This document shows positions 51,351-63,313 of a stretch of DNA of 64,000 bases, one piece after another. Origin of the DNA: Tetrahymena thermophila SB210 (lineage: Eukaryota > Ciliophora > Oligohymenophorea > Hymenostomatida > Tetrahymenidae); assembly GCF_000189635.1 (NCBI RefSeq), contig NW_002476559.1:1364001-1428000 (forward strand). Direction: 5' to 3'. Each line of letters opens with the position of its first letter. Positions within the stretch are counted from its first letter, which is position 1. The notes beneath the pieces were generated by a model. The model had not been told where the DNA came from. It ran no database searches and saw only the letters and a list, made by a program, of their open reading frames with translations. The position numbers were made by a program, and so were the translations under genes.

Positions 51351-52600
51351 CTCGCATTATATCTCGCATTTTTAATAAAAAAATTTTTGATAAATAAATA
51401 AATCATTAAATATTAAAAAAATCAATAAATAAATAAATTAATATTTTTAAGTCCTTACATGGCTCTCTCGCATTATATCTCAAAATTAAAAAATAAGTTA
51501 AAAAAATAAAAAAATTAATGAATGAATAAATAAAGATAAAGAAAATAAGAATACAATAAGATAAAAAATAACTAATAGAATAAAAAAACAAACAAATAAG
51601 CAAATAAATTAAAAAGATTAAAGAAAACAAATTAGAAGAATAAAGAAAACAAAACCAGATAAAAGAAAACAAAAAAAAAGATTAAAAAAATTAATTGAAA
51701 GAAAAAAACAATAAAAAAGAAAACAAAAAAACAAATAATTAATTAAAATAAGAAAAAAGATAAAAAAGAAAAAAAGAAAAAAAAATCAAATATCAATAAA
51801 AACAAACAACATAAAAATAAACAACATAAAAAATTAATTAAATACAAAAAGTAATGGGGCATGCCAAATTTTTTTTTGAAATTAATTAAATTTAATTAAA
51901 AATACAAAAAAATTTAATTTTTCATTCAAATTGACAAACTACCTCAGGAATTGTACAAAAATTTATTTGAACTAAAAAATCAAAGCCAAATTACTTCATC
52001 CTAAAAATAATAAGTAAAAGTAAAACTTTCAATAAAGCAAACATCCTATTTGACATGCTTAAATTTAGTTAAATTAATATCTATGTTGATCGCAATTGAT
52101 AAAGATATAATTATTCAAAAATATCTTTGAATTTATATAGCTCAAAAAGTTATTGACAAAAAGATATTTTTAATTAATTATTTTAAGCTATTTTGATGAT
52201 AGCAAATTTACATTTGATATTTTTTTACTAAAATACAAAGTAATCAAATTCATATAAATTTCCAAAATAAAAAAAATGATAGTGATCTATTAAAAAAAAT
52301 AAACAAAGTAATTTAATTAATCTATTTTGGTATAAAAAAGATAAATAAACAATTTTAATTATGAAAATTATAAATAAAAACTAATTAAATGCTAATTAGT
52401 GAAAGTAAAACAATAAATAAAATTATTTAAAAAAGCATGAAAAAACATTTATTAATTGAATATTGGCAATTAACTACAATTCATAAATTATTTTTAAGTT
52501 TAAAAATTAATTCGTTTGTTTGTTAATTTTTTAATAATCTCTTTTATATTACTTATTTATAATTAAAATAAGATATATTTTTTTCTAATTTTTAGCTAAA
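51351..52600. other. Intergenic, strongly A-rich on the plus strand
   Basis: From about 51480 to 51850 the plus strand is nearly all A with G and scattered C, and few T. The rest is ordinary AT-rich DNA. No gene is seen. Confidence 0.6.
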
Positions 52601-52606
52601 TATTCT

Positions 52607-53110
52607 GAAGTAAAAGCATCTTGAAGAATAATAATTAAATAAAACAATAAATAAAATTATTTATGGATAGATGGATGAAAGGTGTGACATGAAAACATAT
52701 TTTTTAATGAAATTTTAGATAGCATTAATTAATAAGTTATTTTGTTAATATATTTTTAACTATTTATTTTGAAGTAAAGTAGCTTGAAGAATAATTATTA
52801 TAAATAAAACAATAAATAAAATTATGTATGGATGGATGGATGGATGAATGGATGGATGGATGGATGAAAGGTATGACATAAAAACATATTTTTTAATGAA
52901 ATTTTAGATAGCATTAATTAATAAGTTATTTTATTGATATATTTTAAATTATATATTTTGAAGTAAAACAGCTTGAAGAACATATTAAAAATAAAACAAA
53001 AAATAAAATTATGTATGGATGGATGAATGGATGAAAGGTATGACATAAAAACATATTTTTTAATGAAATTTTAGATAGCATTAATTAATAAATTATTTGG
53101 TTAATATTTT
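52607..53110. repeat. Three-copy minisatellite with GGAT tetramers
   Basis: Units start at 52607, 52771 and 52960 (about 164, 189 and 150 bases). Each runs GAAGTAAA...CTTGAAGAA, an AAATAAAATTAT stretch, a GGAT/GATG tetramer run of variable length, then GAAAGGTRTGACAT and a highly conserved tail (TTTTAGATAGCATTAATTAA). Length differences come mainly from the tetramer run. A poorer fourth copy may lie near 52400-52500. Confidence 0.9.
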
Positions 53111-53160
53111 AGTTGATATAATTTTTCCAAAAAGAAAGAAATTAATTAGGAAAACTAATT

Positions 53161-54503
53161 TCAAACATCAATTTCTTTTTCTTTACTCTGTTAATTATCT
53201 ATATTGAATTAACTTCCTTAGTTAGAGTATACGTTTTATTAGAGTGTTGCTTATTTTTATTCTTTTTAGTTGATATTTTGAGGGGTATCTATTTAAACTC
53301 TGTTATCAACAAAAGGATCTTATAACTCAACATTATTTCTATCTTCTAAAGTAGTTGGCTATTTTGGAGGATATGGGCTCTTGCCATTTAAATATTGTCT
53401 TACTTTACCCATGAATCTGTTTTGTGGTTATAAATGTTGAGGCAATTCACTTCTTTCAACCTACAAATAGAAATCAAACTGAATAAAAGCCTTTTAAATT
53501 TCAAATTAATAAATTACGACTGGAGGTTCTTCGAATTCAATGTTTCTTTTAATGAATTGAACCCAAGTTTCACGAGGATCTATTACAGGATCAACTAATT
53601 CAGGTTCTATTTATGAAAATTAAGATTTTATTTATTTAAAAAACATTTATTAATTAATTACTAGTAGGTCTTTAATAGAAATTAGGGCAAGATTCAAATG
53701 GAATTCTAGCCTTCAAATGATCCAAGAACTATTCGTAATTGCAATAGCTTAAGTACTTACCCTCAGCTCCCTTTTAATATACTTCAGGAGTTTGTAAACT
53801 TCTATAGTATTATAGAATTGTTTGAGTTTTTAAAACAAAAGAAATTTATAATTTACTCTAATTAAGTTAGATCCAATGAAAGCAAGTATAAGCACATTTC
53901 ATATTAACCCATAACTATAGCGCATTCAAGAGGAGTAAATTCTTATTTAATAAATAAATAAACAAATTAATATTTCTTCGAATTTCAAAATTTCCATCAA
54001 TTATGAATAGATTATAAATTATAAACAATTTTACTTTGATTATCTTCTGATCTTTATAGAACTTATGCGCCATTTTCAATTAATAATTTTGCCATATCAA
54101 TATGTCCTCTTTTAGCTGCCCACATCAAAGGACTTATTCCTTTTGAGGCTGTGTTATTAACTTAACTGCCCATCTAATTTTTTTATAATATATGTTAAAA
54201 AATACATCAAAAATAAATAATATGTCTTTGATTACTCCTAAAATTAATTTAACTAGCTTTTAATCGTTCCTCCAAACACTTCTTGACAATGCTGTATTCT
54301 AGCAGTCCTCAGTTAGAGGAGCGTTAAGTAAAATGGGATTTTCCTATTTATTATTAAAAGTGAAATCAATCAAATGTTTCTCTGCTAAAAGCCATTTGAT
54401 AATAATATGCAATAGATAGTACTTTGATGAGCTAGGCAACTCTTGCTTCATCAGATTGTTCTACTGCTTCGTATAATTATTCTTTAACGTTGTTTGCTCC
54501 CAT
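53161..54503 (-). CDS. Ankyrin-repeat protein, multi-exon
   Basis: Starts at ATG 54503 (MGANNVKEQLYEAVEQSDEA), with exons near 54420-54503, 54255-54350, 54045-54180, 53890-53955, 53670-53815 and 53161-53610. Ankyrin helices are clear: ALSRSVWRNDQKLVKLIL, GISPLMWAAKRGHIDMAKLL and TPLECAIVMGQYEMCLYLL, giving about three to four repeats. The C-terminal half is a non-ankyrin region (YLSYCNYEQFLDHLK; PRETWVQFIKRNIEFEEPP; NRFMGKVRQYLNGKSPYPP) ending in a Gln/Asn-rich tail at TGA 53161-53163. A 57-base GT..AG segment at about 53471-53527 is in frame and without TGA, so it may be a retained or spliced intron. Ankyrin repeats bind partner proteins. The partner is unknown; an axonemal or cytoskeletal role is possible but not shown. 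Confidence 0.85.
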
Positions 54504-56287
54504 GCTATTTATATACTAATTAGCTTTATAGTTTTGATATACTTCTAAGTTAAGATAGATGAAAATAGTTAATTAATTTAAAGTTAATGCAATTAATTGT
54601 AATTAATTTAAGAATTTAAATTTGCTTTTTTGATAAAAATTTAGTGATAGCTAACAATATAGTTTTTTTTAAGCTATATAAAAAAATCTGATAAACATAT
54701 AATTCAAATATTGTTTATATCTATTACAAAATTTGAAATAGATAATCATCAATCAACCTACTTTCTAGCCTGAAAAATTCAAAAACTTAACTGAAAACAA
54801 TAATTTTCCCATTCACATAAAATTAATTCATAAAACATTTGGTCTCGAATTTCATTTTATCTTTATAAAAATAATGTTTCAATTCTTAACTTTTAACAAG
54901 TTAATATTTTACTCTTTCCTAGAAATGCAAGTAAATGTAGTGAAAGTCTATGAATTATTTATTAAGAAATAATTCAAGAAAAACACAAAAAAAATAAGTT
55001 TAAAAAATATTAAAATAGTAAAAAAACAAACAAAATAATTTAAGGTTTTTTAATTTATTTAAAAAAATTAATATTCTCGTTTAGCTCTCTTTATAATTTT
55101 TTGCTAATTTAAATAAATTTTAAGAAGTTCATTCTTAGATTCTTTCATCTAGAAAGCTTAATTGACTAGAAATATTTTTTTTAAATAATCTTTGTTTTCT
55201 ATTTTTGGTAAAAAAAAAATATATTTTAAAGATTAAAAAATAAATAAATAAATAAATAAATAAATACTTTATTTTTATTAATTAAATTATTATAAATTGA
55301 TAAAATATCTAAATATTTTAATAAATTTGAGTTATGAATCTTAATTTATTTATTTACTTACAATGAATTTATTTAAAATTTGAAATAATCTTTTAATACA
55401 AAGAATATTCTTCGCATTAGTAATTAGTTATTAACTTTTTCTAATGCTTAGAAAGGAAAAATGTTAAAATTAAATTGTAATTGTTTAATTGCTATTAATA
55501 AAAAATGAGTTGATGGACAAAAAAATTAGGTAGAAACTTATATTAATTTATACAAAATGAGAAAATTTAAATAAATCTATTTAATCTTAAAAGTATATAA
55601 TTTTTTAGCAATTAATTCTACCATATAAAAAATTATATTATAAATTATTAGGAAAAATATTTTAGTGTTTTTATTCATATTTACTACATAAAAAATAAAT
55701 AAATAAATAAATAAATCTTTTAAAATAATATTAAGGAATATTTAATTAAATTTTTTTGAAAGTAAGTAATTTGAGAAACAATTAAAAAGTATTTACACAA
55801 ATTTATAAAGAAAAGTGTAGAAATTTTATTAAATGATAAGATGATATCACAAATAAATAAAAACAAGTAAACAAATAATAAATTAATTAAAATATTTGTT
55901 TTTTATATACAAATAAGTAAACTATATATAAATATTTCTAAAAAGTGTAAGTAAATTAGTTCTATAGTAATTTATTATATATTTTTTAAATTATTTTTTT
56001 ATTAGTTTTTCCAAATGAATAAATAATTAATAAATAGCTAGTTATTTCAAATATTTGCTTGTTTGTTTGTTATGGCATAATAAGCGTCATTTATTTCTTT
56101 ATTTGGATGTTTTGTAATTATTGAAATTATGATGGTTGAGTAATTAATTTATGTCTGTTGAATATCCTAAACTTGATAAAACTATCTTCTCCTTCAATCA
56201 ATATATCACTTTATCTATCTAATTAATTAAATTATATAAGAATTTTTTTATTTAAGAGAGATTAGTGTAAATCCTTTCAAGAATATT
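54504..56287. other. Intergenic, AT-rich
   Basis: Long poly-A/T stretches with AAAT microsatellites (about 55238-55266 and 55692-55715). No gene is seen. Confidence 0.6.
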
Positions 56288-56713
56288 ATGAGTTTTTCAA
56301 ATAGTTTTTCTTTCTTTCTCTTAGCACTTGCTTTAGCTTGCATGCATTTAGTATTGAAATGCAAGTTTAACAATAATTATTCAAATTATAGCAAATTTTT
56401 TTAAGAATAATAAAACCATATCTAGTAGAAAGTTTCAAATAGACAACAAATCATTCTATTTTTTCTTAAGAGACTTTAATTTTTGCTGAATTCCTTTCGA
56501 GCAAGTGTACTGAAGTAGAAACTTAGAAAGATATAATAAATTTTTGTAATTTTAATAAATTAGAAATAGATTTAAATGATGGACTAATTGACTGATAATT
56601 TAAATCTGATTCAGAGTTTTATTTATTTATATTTATGTATGAATATGTATGTATTTATTATTGTATGTTCAATTATTGACTAAATAAATAGGTGTTAAAA
56701 AGATAGAGAGTGA
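56288..56713 (+). CDS. Candidate small secreted protein, 141 aa
   Basis: A 142-codon ciliate-code frame from ATG 56288 to TGA 56711-56713. The start (MSFSNSFSFFLLALALACMH) is a good signal-peptide shape. After about residue 30 the sequence is Gln/Asn/Lys-rich and becomes simple, with a hydrophobic stretch near the end (IYLYLCMNMYVFIIV). The real gene may use an intron or stop earlier. It is convergent with the gene ending at 56737. Confidence 0.35.
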
Positions 56714-56736
56714 TTTTCAGTTTTTGAAGAGTATTA

Positions 56737-57309
56737 TCAATTTTAAACCTAAAGCTGTTGGGTGTCATTTAATTCTGCTTATTCGCTCAAGTTAAAAGAA
56801 ACAACTTTGATTTAGTTTTTGCTATCTTTGCTTAGAGATTTTTTCATGTATTCAATTTGCTTAACTTAGATTTTAGGAGCAAAATTCATTTTCTTTAGTT
56901 AAGCTTATCTTTATTCAGAAATATATAGAGCATTGTAGACTGTATTTTCGAAAGTTGATTACAATAACTCATCTTCATGAGGTTCAAATCCATTTTCAAA
57001 TTCAAAGAAGGAGAAATCAAATTTTTTTCTCAATCTTTCGCGTAGCTTAGCATCTTCCTCACCTGCAACAAAGTTTATTTCATAAATTTCTCCAATTATT
57101 TTGTAAAGTGAGTGATATTTCTCAATCATGTTGGAAAAGTAAATCTTAATTTTAATAAACATCAAACCAAAGCTTAAAACTACTCTCTCCAAGAGAATAA
57201 TCAAAAACATTAAATACTCCTTTTCATTTTTTTTTGCATTCATTTCCTTTTAATTGTTCTGTAAAGCAGTTAAGTTATAGCACTCAGTCCCTATGAACCC
57301 GCTCAACAT
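56737..57309 (-). CDS. Uncharacterised 190-aa protein, intronless
   Basis: 191 codons from ATG 57309 (MLSGFIGTECYNLTALQNNQ) to TGA 56737-56739, with several in-frame TAA/TAG. Residues about 34-60 are hydrophobic (MFLIILLERVVLSFGLMFIK), perhaps one membrane helix or a buried helix. The rest is charged and helical (EEDAKLRERLRKKF; ISEQRQAQLKKMNFAPKIQV). An alternative start at Met 23 (57243) would give 168 residues. I do not recognise a family. Mixed, low-bias composition makes it a credible gene. Confidence 0.8.
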
Positions 57310-59347
57310 TTTATGATTAACTTCTTTTGTTGGTTAGTATAAATATCGAATAAGCTATTTAATTAATATGCTGTTTTTGTTTATTTAACACTATTGATTT
57401 TTTTAATTAATTAATTGAATATACCAAAAGTAGCTTGCCTTTTTTCTTTTTTGCTTATATTAGAAGTCAAACTTTACTCTTGTTTACCTCTATTTATCTA
57501 TCTATCTTAACAAAAATTTGTAAATGATAATAGATAGATAGATATATTTATTAAATTATTTATATTGAAAATTTTATTCTATTTAGCTCATTTTCTTATT
57601 ATAGCATTTTAAAACTAAATAAATACGTAATAAACAAGTAGAGTGCGCATTGAAATTTTTTCTCTGTTCAATAACAAAATAATCAATCAAACCTGCATAC
57701 ATTATAATTACTTACTAATATCAAAATCATTAAATTTAATTACTCATTTCACAAAATAATCAATCTTATTTTAAGAAAATTGATAAAATTATCCTAACTG
57801 ATTACATTTTGAAAGGTGCATATATATTTATTTTTGTTCAACACTCCTTAAATAAAATAAATTAAGCTAAACATTATTATTTTTTTTCAAACAAGGACAA
57901 AATTAACTTAACCAATTCTCACAATAAATTGTATGGAGCTAATACAAGCAAAATACAAATAAATCAATCAATTGGATTTTAAAATTGTCCCTGTTCAAGC
58001 ACTCAAACTTTTTAATAAAATTGAATAACTAAAGTATAAATAAATAAATGAATATTTTTCTTTCTTCGTCAATAAATTAAATTTGGTAGAATGCTAACTT
58101 ATTTAATAAAAAGCTAATTTTTGATCATTTTTATTGAATAAAAAGATAAATCTTAAATGCTTTTATTAATTCATTTGTTATTTAAAAAATATTCTAGCTT
58201 GCTATCTATTAATCCATCTATCCATCTATCTATCTATAAATCTAGATATATATTTAAGTTTTATTTTTAAAATTTTGAAAGATTTTTCAATATTTTAAAA
58301 CTTCTTTATTTACTAACATTTATAAAATCTATTAAATAATTAAAATATTATTTTATTTAGCTAAAAATTTACATTTAAATTGAATGTACTCAAAAATTAA
58401 TTTTCTTTCAAATTTTGTTTCTTTATAAATTAAAATATTTTTCAATTATAATAAATAAATAAAAATAATTAGCTAAACAAACTTAAAAATTTATTTGAAA
58501 AATAAAAAAATGTTTAGAATGTATTGAATTTTGTTTGAAAAATGTAATGAGTAAACAATTATTACTTATTATTACTTATTTAAATACCTTTTTCAGATTA
58601 GCTAAAATATTGTTAAAATTAGAGATCCTTTTCTCATACTTAAAGGATAATCGCTCTCTAAGTTAACTAATAATTACAATATGTAGAAAAAATCTAATTA
58701 ATTAAGAAATGTTTTTTATCATAGAAATTTTAAATCTTTCAAAATATTTTAGTTAATACATCAACAATTGATAATTTTTGAGATTTTAATTATTGCCAAA
58801 AAATTAAGATAGATTTCAAAATATTAAAATAAATTTAATATATTCAACTTTTAAGCTTTTGTATCAATAAATTTATTAATTTGTTAGATCTTCAAAAAAA
58901 AAAGATATTAAAATATTAAGAAATTTATTTTATTCAAAAATAAATAGATTATTAATAAAAAATTAAAATGGTATTGTTTTTTTGAATGAATTTTTCAAAA
59001 TCCTAAGCAAAATGAAAAGTAAGTTTGTTTGTATGAATAAATTCTAAGATTGAAATATTTCTATGTAATGAGCTAATGTTAATTTATCAATAATAAATAA
59101 AATTTCCTATTTATGTTTAAATAAAAATTAGATTTTTTGAATATTTCTAATTGTTTCAATATAAAATTTACATATTATTATAAAATAAATTATTTTATTG
59201 TCTATTTTTAATAATTAAAAGTATAAATAAATAAATAATTGATGATTTGTTTTATATAAGATGATTCGCTGATTTATGCATTCACTTGCATTGAATTTAT
59301 TAATTAATAAATACTATTTAGTTTGTTTTCTTTAAAATATTCCCTAA
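57310..59347. other. Intergenic, AT-rich, about 2 kb
   Basis: Contains ATAG/ATCT tetramer runs near 57528-57545 and 58205-58235. No gene is seen. Confidence 0.6.
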
Positions 59348-59932
59348 TCAGATAGCTTGATAGTTTTAATTGTTGCCATTATTTAAGGGTTACTGCTATG
59401 GGTCTTGCTATTACTATATAAGTTACTGCTAATCTTGTTATTATTATGGGATTTGAGCAAATTATTATTAATTAAAACCTGCATTATCTTCACTCCTTAT
59501 CGCAACCATGCCATAAAATATACAAAGAGTTAGGCAGAGTACAAAGAAAATTAAAATGTAAAGAGCATAAGAAATTATAATAAAAAATAAAGTGAGAGTG
59601 TATAATTATCCACAATCAGTATCTTTAGAAGAGTTGAGACCCATTAAGCATATATGGGAATATATAATACAAGCATAGAATGAGTATTCTAACAAATTTG
59701 AAAAGAATTTTTAGCCACATTATACTAAGATAATGGTGAAAAGAGACAATAAACCTATCAGAAAGCAAGAAAAAGCTGATATTAAAGTCCAATTTAAAAA
59801 TTCTTTGTTGTTGCAGTTGCCATGGTAGCTTGGTTCTTAGCGAAATAAAATAAATAAAGAACCAAATAAGATATTTACTAGCGTTATCATCAAAAAGAAA
59901 AACTTCCAATCCCTTTCATTAGCATACATCAT
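59348..59932 (-). CDS. Four-span membrane protein, 194 aa (family member 1)
   Basis: 195 codons from ATG 59932 (MMYANERDWKFFF; a second Met follows at once) to TGA 59348-59350. There are four hydrophobic spans at roughly residues 10-30, 48-70, 82-100 and 112-140. The first loop has a Cys followed by FLNWT (NCNNKEFLNWT), the second KDTDCGQLYTLTLFF. Both match positions in the two genes to the right, implying a conserved disulfide. The C-terminal tail is Gln-rich (many TAA/TAG codons), unlike its relatives. Probably an integral membrane protein of a tetraspan, MARVEL-like type. Its family name and role are unknown. Confidence 0.85.
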
Positions 59933-60343
59933 TTATTGATTATTTTTTTAGTTAGTTAGTTAGTTATTTACTTACTTCTATTTTTCTAATTAAATCTAAT
60001 ATTTATATATATATATTATTCTTTTCAAATCAGGCATTCATTCATAATATTTATTAAATTTTTTATAAAATCAATACATTTTTAATGTAAAAACCATTCA
60101 ATTACTCTATTTGCTTTTACAAGTACTTACAAGCAAATTAAATGTATTATGAATTACATATCAATAAATTTTTTATAAGACGTTTCTAATTTTATTCATA
60201 TAAAAACGAGTAATAAGGTTTTATGATATAATCCAAATTTATACTTCGAAATATTATATTTAGTTAGTTTCTAATTCGGTTACTGTTTACATTTTTAACT
60301 AAAAACATTAAATAAGCTTTTTACTTTTTTAAATATTTTTTAA
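59933..60343. other. Intergenic, AT-rich
   Basis: Includes a GTTA tetramer run near 59952-59970. No gene is seen. Confidence 0.55.
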
Positions 60344-60808
60344 TCATGAGCAAAAGTCTAAAAAATAATTAGTTTATTTGTTTAGAATATGAAGTAAGTT
60401 TTCAAATGAATAATTATTATAAACATACATAGAACCTGATTACTTTAAATCCTCATTAATTCTCACTGATATAAATTTCTTCGTATCCTCTAAATATTTC
60501 AAATTATGACCATTAATGTTTGCTGGATTTTTAGGAGGGTTTGTGAGAATTAATTTAAATTTAGGGTATATACTTTTTAACTAAAATGAATAAATTTAAA
60601 ACTATTAAATAAATTTTTTAGATAAATTATCAATAAATTTAACTAAATAGCAAATGACAAATGATATATATATATAAAGGAATTTGAATATTTATAATAA
60701 AGAAGGACACTTAATTTAAGTAAAATACCTATATTTATATTATTCATTGTATTTGTATGGTTTTTAGTGTATCATATTTTTATTTTGATCCTTATTATTA
60801 CACTTCAT
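60344..60808 (-). CDS. Small two-exon gene, 102 aa, unknown
   Basis: Exon 1 is 60729-60808 (MKCNNKDQNKNMIHQKPYKY) and exon 2 is 60344-60572, ending in TGA. Joining GTATTT donor to an AAAAAG acceptor gives 103 in-frame codons. Exon 2 is clearly coding-like (SIYPKFKLILTNPPKNPANI; YLEDTKKFISVRINEDLK). A stronger-looking TTTTAG acceptor eight bases upstream would break the frame, so the true splice, or the true first exon, may differ. It could be a C-terminal exon of a longer gene. Family not recognised. Confidence 0.45.
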
Positions 60809-61582
60809 TTTTGCTATTAAATAAATAATTGAGTTATTTAGTATTAGTCTCTGAAAAGTACCTTTTTAGTAAAGAGTTTCTTTGTCAATAAAATTTAAAC
60901 CTTATATAAACTTTTATAATAAAAGAATTAACATTTTTAAAAATACCAATCGAATAATAAAAGGATAAGAAATCTTAAAATATCAAATTTTAAATTGCAT
61001 ATCACTTATTTAATTAGTTAGTTAGTTAGTTAAATTAAACTTTAAAAGTAAAATTTATTCATATATTTTGTATGATTAATATTTAAAAAAAATTACACAA
61101 GTTTTAATTTACTAAAATTCAATTAACTTTTAAATGAATTTGCTTGGATTGAATCCTTTTGCCATACTATTTTTGCTTCTTGCATAACTAAAATTATAAA
61201 TTATTTATTTATTTGTTTCTTTACAGCCTATAAATAATTTGCACTTATATTAAATGATATGAATAGTTTTTTGGAATTATATTTTTGAAATGCTTAAATG
61301 TATGTAATGAAGTGAAAATTTTTGGTTAAATATATTTTAAATGAATAAAAATATTTTGGAATATACAATTTGAATTTTATATATTTGCATACACTTTTTG
61401 CTAATCTGTTATAAATAAAACTCAAAAAATCTTTAGTTACATTTTGATGTTTTGATAGGAATTAATTGAAGTATTATTAATTAGAAATATCTAAATTTAA
61501 TATTAATTAAAAAACGATAAAAACGACACATATATTTAGACAAATTTGCTGATAATATTTTATTTTTATATATCATAAATAT
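60809..61582. other. Intergenic, AT-rich
   Basis: Contains a GTTA/TTAG tetramer run near 61013-61033. No gene is seen. Confidence 0.55.
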
Positions 61583-62056
61583 TCAATTAGTGTAGGAAGA
61601 ATGTGAGTAGGAAACACTGACATAGCCTGAACCACTGGCATGATCTTTAGAGGCAAAACAGTTGTAAATGAAGAAAATAAGTACTAATGCTACAAAGGCA
61701 AAAATAACAATATAGAAAACCATGGCTAAGGTATGCAAGTCTCCACAAGTTTTGCTGTCTTTAAGTACCAATGCTACAGCGCAAACAAGGACAGCAATTG
61801 TTCCTAAAAGGTCTACTATTAGGTAGAATTAGAGAAATCTTTGTTGAATGGTGAAATATGCAATGATGTACTTAAGAACTAGAACACCTACAATAACAAA
61901 GCAAACAATGTATGTGTATTTACTCCAGTTAAGGAAATCAGTGGCTCTACAATAGCTAAATTTAGAGGAATCATCAAGGAAGAAGTAAAAGAGGGCACCA
62001 AATATTACATAGAATATGCCCATAACGAAATTAGCATAATCAAATCTAATTACCAT
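61583..62056 (-). CDS. Four-span membrane protein, 157 aa (family member 2)
   Basis: 158 codons from ATG 62056 to TGA 61583-61585, with one TAA Gln codon in the middle that splits it under the standard code. Four spans lie at about residues 10-28, 46-68, 78-97 and 106-132. Loop 1 has FSYCRATDFLNWSK, loop 2 has KDSKTCGDLHTLAMVFYI, nearly identical to member 3. The short tail is Ser/Tyr-rich (SVSYSHSSYTN). No signal peptide separate from span 1. Same strand and architecture as its neighbours, so it is part of a local family of tandem duplicates. Confidence 0.88.
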
Positions 62057-63313
62057 TTCTGCAATCCAAAGATATTTTATTAATTGAAAACTTATGAATT
62101 TTTCTATATTATTAATTATTTAATTAATTATTCAATGTATTAATCAAATTTGATTTAAATCTAAAAGATATCCATAGATAGATAGATAGATTAATTCAAA
62201 AATTAATCATCAAACAAGCAAACTATACTTTTCTGTTTATATCTTTAATGCCAAACCTTTCTTTATGATAATAAATCTGATATGAATCAAAAATCAATTA
62301 ATTTACCTATTTTTTTAATCACTTTTAATAATTTTAGTAATAAATCGCCTTTCAAATTTTAAATGAATGACAATAGTAAAAAGATGTATTTTCTTTAACA
62401 ATCATTCATTTTTTGTCTGAATATCTTTTGATTCAAATATTTCTATTTAAATTAATGCTAATACTGCATATTTACTTTAATCTGTATGCAAGTTTTAACA
62501 AACCTACATTTTTCTATGAAATATTCAAGTTAAAACGATGGTAAATATGGCTGATTATATCAGATCTAAAATATATTCTTTTTTGCAATAAAATGTGTAT
62601 TTTTATTTCTATTAAATCTTTTATTAATTGATTTTATAATTCTATAGAAATAAACACAGATTAATACAAATATTTTACTTTATGAAAAATAAATAAATAA
62701 ATCATTTGGTTTGTTTTTACGAATAATATATACAGTTAAGGTTCATATATTAAGGCCTGTTTTTAAAAATTTGAAATTAAGGCCGGTAATCGAGGTGTCT
62801 AAACAGAAATAAAGGTGGCCTTAATATATGAACCTTTACCGTATATATTTAAATATTTTAATTTTATGTGAATATGTATGTATTGTATGTGTTTATCTTT
62901 TGTTTGTTACTTACATTTTAAAAAAAATTAGGAATATAATTAGGCTCAAATAATACCAATATTAAAAAGTATAGATAGAATGCAATGATAGAAATAGAAA
63001 GTATAGTGATAAAATTAAGAAAATTAATCGAATCTATGAATAATACTGACATAAAAAATATATATTGTGCTATGTATGCATTTATTTATGTAGAATTAAT
63101 TATTTTACTTATAAAATGCATTTAATTTTACAATTAATTTTCAATAATTTGAAATTGCTTGCTTCTTTGCCATTTTGATTTATTGATTGATATCGCAAAT
63201 TTTGATATTAATTATAAAACGACCTAAAAACGGTCAAAAAAGTTCATCTGAATATATTAGTAAAAGTGGCTATACTTTTATTAGTATGTGGAGATAATGT
63301 GTTTTTTTCATAA
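62057..63313. other. Intergenic with a 121-base inverted-repeat element
   Basis: AT-rich, with an ATAG run at 62174-62190 and a MITE-like element at 62727-62847. No gene is seen. Confidence 0.6.
62727..62847. mobile_element. MITE-like element, 121 bases, 31-base terminal inverted repeats
   Basis: Terminal arms of 31 bases differ at only two positions, with a perfect core AAGGTTCATATATTAAGGCC on the left and its exact reverse complement on the right. The 59-base centre is not coding. The ends begin TATATAC and finish GTATATA, consistent with insertion at a TA target as in Tc1/mariner-type elements, though the AT background makes a target duplication hard to prove. No transposase is nearby. 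Confidence 0.6.
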
